From a virus: 23,765 nt of DNA. The stretch spans positions 1 to 23,765 of the IMG/VR virus record IMGVR_UViG_3300008107_004627; one strand, given 5' to 3'. A program made the translations under genes and the position numbers. Under the pieces are notes generated by a model. It saw only the letters and a program-made list of their open reading frames with translations. It made no database searches and was not told the DNA's origin. The first letter of the stretch is position 1; the number at the start of each line of letters is the position of its first letter. Below are positions 21,330 to 23,765 of the stretch, piece by piece.

Positions 21330-22211
21330 TTAGAAGCGATGTGTTACACCAACTCCAACTTGTTTTACGTCATTTGATGTACCTGTAGCATCAACATTAC
21401 GATAGTTGACACCCATAAGAGTACGCTTACTGAAGTGATAATCAGCACCCATTGCATAAGCTTTTACATCAGTATTTGTTTTACCATAGCTTGCTTTAGC
21501 AGTTACTCTACCGAATTGTTGGCTTGCACCAAACAAATCACCGGTATGTGCGGCTACACCGTTATTATCACTATGTGAGTAAAATACTTGTGTATTTCCT
21601 AATTTTGCACTACCAGCATATACTGTGCTTTTCTCAATACCTTGAGTATATTGTGCAACTGTTGCGTTAATGCCAAACAATTTTGCACTTGCACTATAAC
21701 TAGATGCTTCTGTACCTACACCATTTTGTGTGCGGTCATACGTTGCAGTTACACCTTTGATTGGTGTTAATGCAAAGAATGTACCATTGCTGATACGTAG
21801 ACCGCGCAAGTTGTGTACGTCACCGGCTACACTACCATACAATGTGCCAAAAGCGTCATTGTTAGTAATTGCCAAGAAGTGACTGTGTAGATTGCGACCT
21901 AAATCGATGCTACCCATCTTGTTTGATAAACCAATTGTTGATTGACGATCACCAAGTTTAGTATCTGCACCAGTAATAGGATCATTGGCTTTTAAACTTG
22001 TATCTAGTACTATACGAGCCTTCATGCCACCAATGTTTTCATTTACTGAAATTGTGATGTTACTTGTTGGGTCAGTAGCTAGAGTCGTTTTGCTAATAGC
22101 ACCAGTTTTAGTATTGTCAACGAATTCGCTGATTTTACCATTTAAATTAACTTGTGCTGTAGCAACCATAGTTGTTGCTGCCAATAATGTCGCTATTGCG
22201 ATTTTCTTCAT
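21330..22211 (-). CDS. Outer-membrane porin, Gram-negative (betaproteobacterial) type
   Basis: 293 aa. A clear Sec signal peptide (MKKIAIATLLAATTMVATAQ, cleavage after ATA or nearby) is followed by VNLNGKISEF, the first strand typical of betaproteobacterial porins. The body alternates hydrophobic and polar residues in beta-strand fashion (MKARIVLDTSL, IDLGRNLHSHFLAI, VTATYDRTQNG, AMGADYHFSKRT) and ends VGVGVTHRF, a C-terminal Phe beta-signal read by the BAM complex. Typical Burkholderiales porins are 330-390 aa, so this one is trimmed, probably in loops, but both ends are intact. Ribosome site AAAGGAAAC; terminators on both sides isolate it as a single-gene unit. It would put a phage-made channel in the host outer membrane; purpose unknown. 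Confidence 0.87.
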   Translation of the reverse strand: MKKIAIATLLAATTMVATAQVNLNGKISEFVDNTKTGAISKTTLATDPTSNITISVNENIGGMKARIVLDTSLKANDPITGADTKLGDRQSTIGLSNKMGSIDLGRNLHSHFLAITNNDAFGTLYGSVAGDVHNLRGLRISNGTFFALTPIKGVTATYDRTQNGVGTEASSYSASAKLFGINATVAQYTQGIEKSTVYAGSAKLGNTQVFYSHSDNNGVAAHTGDLFGASQQFGRVTAKASYGKTNTDVKAYAMGADYHFSKRTLMGVNYRNVDATGTSNDVKQVGVGVTHRF

Positions 22212-22233
22212 AAGAGTTTCCTTTAAAAATAAA

Positions 22234-22247
22234 CCTGATTTCTCAGG
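22234..22247 (-). other. Stem-loop in the porin leader
   Basis: CCTGA/TCAGG stem with a GAAA (GNRA) tetraloop on the minus strand, about 22 nt before the porin ATG and just upstream of its ribosome site. It could stabilise the message or tune initiation. A weak TAAATA at 22257-22262 is the only late-promoter candidate; no good sigma70 promoter was found. Confidence 0.4.
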
Positions 22248-22321
22248 CTAGACTAATATTTAGATTGATTTTTACTACCCATATAATTTAGTTGTTTACG
22301 CAATAACATATGCTTCATGGC

Positions 22322-22346
22322 AAAAAAGGCACCAAAGTGCCTCTTT
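22322..22346 (-). terminator. Terminator after the DUF4214 gene
   Basis: On the minus strand AGGCAC-TTTG-GTGCCT followed by TTTTTT, 14 nt after the stop at 22360. It separates the DUF4214 unit from the porin unit. Confidence 0.8.
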
Positions 22347-22359
22347 ATAGTAGTATAGA

Positions 22360-23259
22360 TTACGCTACAAATGGAGTGTACTCAATACCAGTTGTTGCTA
22401 GTCCAACTAAACCTATAGTTGTTTCAAATGCAGCCAACTCACTTGCGGCTACTAAAACATCTGCTTGACTTAGATTACTAGTAGTCATCCAAGCTGTGTA
22501 TTCAGTAACTTGTGCCAATGTAGCATCAGTACCAAATACGTTTTTGTAAACGTGCTTGATAAATGTTTCATTGCTAACACCACCGGCGTCAGTTTTGTAA
22601 GTATCAGTAGCAAGCAAGGCTGTTGCTAATTCTTTGTTAGTCCAACCTGCATCTGCAAGATGAATACCAATGCCTTTATATGCGTTAGTAACATCGGCTG
22701 TGCCAAGTGCGGCTGCTAGTAATGCATATACATCACCTGCACGACCTGCGGCATCATACGCAATAGCTTTATCTGTGAATACAACACGTTCATGGTCGGC
22801 AAGATTAAATTCCATGTTACTAACTAATGTGCTGTCTAATTCAATTTTACCAGCAGTCTTGGTAATTGTATATTCAGTACTAGCACCACCCATTGTGTAA
22901 CTGTCAACTCCGATTGTGCCAGTTACATCAACCGTAACATCTACTGTGCCGTCTCCGATACGACCTGTACCCACTACACCAAATGTAGCAATCTTACCTG
23001 CTGTACCAACTGTAGCTACTGTAACGATTAAGTTGTTAGTACTTGTGCCACCTAGTGCTGTACCAGCTAAAGTGATTGTATCACCTGCTAAATAGCCTGT
23101 ACCTGCACTGGCTGCTAATGAATCTAATACAACGGAATAAACTCCGTTAGTTTTTGTAACATCAAATGCGGCACCATCACCTGAACCACCTGTCAATCCT
23201 GTGACATTTTGATATGTAGTGTTTACTGCTTTATCTTTGATTGTAATTGTTGTTGTCAT
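22360..23259 (-). CDS. Phage-structural repeat/DUF4214 chimeric protein
   Basis: 299 aa without a signal peptide. The N-terminal part (about 20-95) has the GGSGDGAAFDVTKTNGVYSV ... GYLAGDTITLAGTALGG pattern seen in virion structural proteins of T4-like phages. A beta-rich middle follows. The C-terminal 110 residues (LLAAALGTADVTNAYKGIGI ... TFIKHVYKNVFGTDATLAQV ... WMTTSNLSQADVLVAAS) match the DUF4214 pattern, a helical domain usually found in type I-secreted or S-layer/RTX-like surface proteins. It has its own sigma70 promoter, an AAGGAA ribosome site, an upstream CRP-type palindrome and a downstream terminator. The combination suggests a virion or cell-surface protein; activity unknown. Confidence 0.75.
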   Translation of the reverse strand: MTTTITIKDKAVNTTYQNVTGLTGGSGDGAAFDVTKTNGVYSVVLDSLAASAGTGYLAGDTITLAGTALGGTSTNNLIVTVATVGTAGKIATFGVVGTGRIGDGTVDVTVDVTGTIGVDSYTMGGASTEYTITKTAGKIELDSTLVSNMEFNLADHERVVFTDKAIAYDAAGRAGDVYALLAAALGTADVTNAYKGIGIHLADAGWTNKELATALLATDTYKTDAGGVSNETFIKHVYKNVFGTDATLAQVTEYTAWMTTSNLSQADVLVAASELAAFETTIGLVGLATTGIEYTPFVA

Positions 23260-23289
23260 AAATTTCCTTATATAAAAAATAACTTAACA

Positions 23290-23319
23290 AGTATATAGCG
23301 TTTCTACTAGTACTGTCAA
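23290..23319 (-). promoter_or_regulatory. Sigma70 promoter of the DUF4214 gene
   Basis: TTGACA at 23319-23314 with either TATATA (16-nt spacer) or TATACT (18-nt spacer) as -10, ending 30-32 nt before the ATG at 23259. It is a single-gene unit closed by the terminator at 22322. Confidence 0.68.
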
Positions 23320-23347
23320 TACTAATTTGTTATTTTTAGGCTAAAGG

Positions 23348-23365
23348 ATGTGATCCGGATCACAT
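23348..23365. promoter_or_regulatory. CRP/FNR-type operator palindrome
   Basis: Perfect 18-bp palindrome ATGTGATCCGGATCACAT containing TGTGA-N6-TCACA, the CRP consensus; its core also fits looser FNR-family sites (TGAT-N4-ATCA). Its centre is about 72-74 bp upstream of the likely transcript start of the DUF4214 gene, a spacing used by class I CRP activation (about -61.5, -71.5). Confidence 0.6.
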
Positions 23366-23402
23366 GTTGGTGTAGGAAATGGTGTTTTTTTGTTCTGATA
23401 TT

Positions 23403-23765
23403 CTATATCCTTGTTATATCAAATTTTAAGTTGGGATGATCGGGATAATTCACAATTACTTCGCCCTCAGGACATTTGTATTTGATATGAGCCAGTAAAG
23501 TTGCTGGTCCTGGTGCAACTTTGGCAGGATCAGCAAGTGTGATGCGATACCCAAACTTATCAATTTTTTGAGAAGCAGGACCAGAAAACACACTAATAGA
23601 ACTTTTGGCATCATGCACCTGAAACTCTGCATCTCTAACTTCCAATTTGAATTCTTTTACTTCACAGTCATCTCGGTGTTTTTCTCTAGCTACCACCACT
23701 GCAAATTCACCATTTGCTGGTCCTGACTGTATTTTGAAATACTCTCCGTGCCAGGTCAATATAGG
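23403..23765 (-). CDS. Partial unknown protein (C-terminal 120 residues)
   Basis: The frame is open to the right edge (upstream codons CCT ATA read Pro-Ile before the TTG at 23759), so the true start lies outside the window and the TTG need not be the start. The visible part is beta-rich, with paired motifs QSGPANGEFAVVVAREKHRD and SVFSGPASQKIDKFGYRITL, two Cys (DDCEV, YKCPEG) and the end NYPDHPNLKFDITRI. Secreted or periplasmic location is possible but not visible here. No family is recognised. Its stop is 37 nt before the CRP-type palindrome. Confidence 0.6.
   Translation of the reverse strand, partial: PILTWHGEYFKIQSGPANGEFAVVVAREKHRDDCEVKEFKLEVRDAEFQVHDAKSSISVFSGPASQKIDKFGYRITLADPAKVAPGPATLLAHIKYKCPEGEVIVNYPDHPNLKFDITRI

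Noticed and set aside
23348-23365. Palindrome as a terminator of the partial gene at 23403
   Set aside because: There is no loop and no following T-run on the minus strand; it fits an operator better.
1-23765. tRNA genes, integrase or attachment sites, insertion sequences
   Set aside because: I looked for cloverleaf-like segments, transposase or integrase motifs and terminal inverted repeats by eye and saw none; a tRNA scan could still find a degenerate one.

Overview
The window is a stretch of an AT-rich tailed-phage genome. It is most consistent with a T4-like (myovirus-type) phage of a Gram-negative, probably betaproteobacterial and freshwater, host. Evidence for a phage: genes tightly packed on one strand with ATGA or longer overlaps, many small proteins, a spanin-type lysis block, a thymidylate synthase, modular FN3/Ig-like tail-fibre proteins, two small proteins with T4-style head-targeting leaders, and a T4-like late promoter motif (core TAAATA) 20-22 nt before four structural-type genes. 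Evidence for the host: the porin ends in a Burkholderiales-type VTHRF beta-signal. No terminase, capsid or polymerase gene is present, so the taxonomy is inference.

Layout, left to right; all genes are on the minus strand except one. (1) 1-1850: a partial ORF, two paralogous putative internal head proteins and an NDG-repeat structural protein behind a late promoter. (2) 1848-2822: lysis block with a two-membrane-segment inner spanin and two lipoproteins. (3) 2827-5974: overlapping genes for a radical SAM enzyme, a DegT-type sugar aminotransferase, a 70-aa protein and an NAD-dependent sugar epimerase, following a small unknown gene and thyA (5967-7167). (4) 7192-9346: a terminator and five conserved-looking phage genes of unknown function. 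(5) 9336-12223: a MoxR-type AAA+ ATPase, a 54-aa protein, a DUF2201-type metallopeptidase/VWA protein and a 38-aa membrane protein, driven by near-consensus sigma70 promoters. (6) 12250-13611: the only plus-strand gene, a glycosyltransferase-methyltransferase fusion. (7) 13613-21311: tail-fibre/adhesin region. Two paralogs carry six-repeat propeller-like heads and a third carries an Lcl/DUF1566-type lectin-like head; a sulfotransferase and two accessory genes lie among them. (8) 21330-23765: a complete outer-membrane porin gene, a phage-structural/DUF4214 chimera with its own sigma70 promoter and a perfect CRP-type palindrome, and a partial unknown gene.

Regulation appears to be of two kinds. 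Host-type sigma70 promoters (TTGACA, 17-nt spacer, TATAAT-like, often with extended -10 TGT) drive the ATPase module, the small gene at 13613-13867 and the DUF4214 gene. The TGATAAATA late motif drives the virion genes. Terminators of one family (AAAAGGCTC stems) separate the adhesin and porin units. The two propeller genes share a near-identical non-coding block of terminator arm, late promoter and leader, which points to cassette duplication.

No intergenic gap exceeds 200 bp. The largest are 12060-12249 (two tandem promoters), 22212-22359 (terminator and leader) and 23260-23402 (promoter and palindrome). I saw no tRNA, rRNA, CRISPR array, transposase, integrase or reverse transcriptase.
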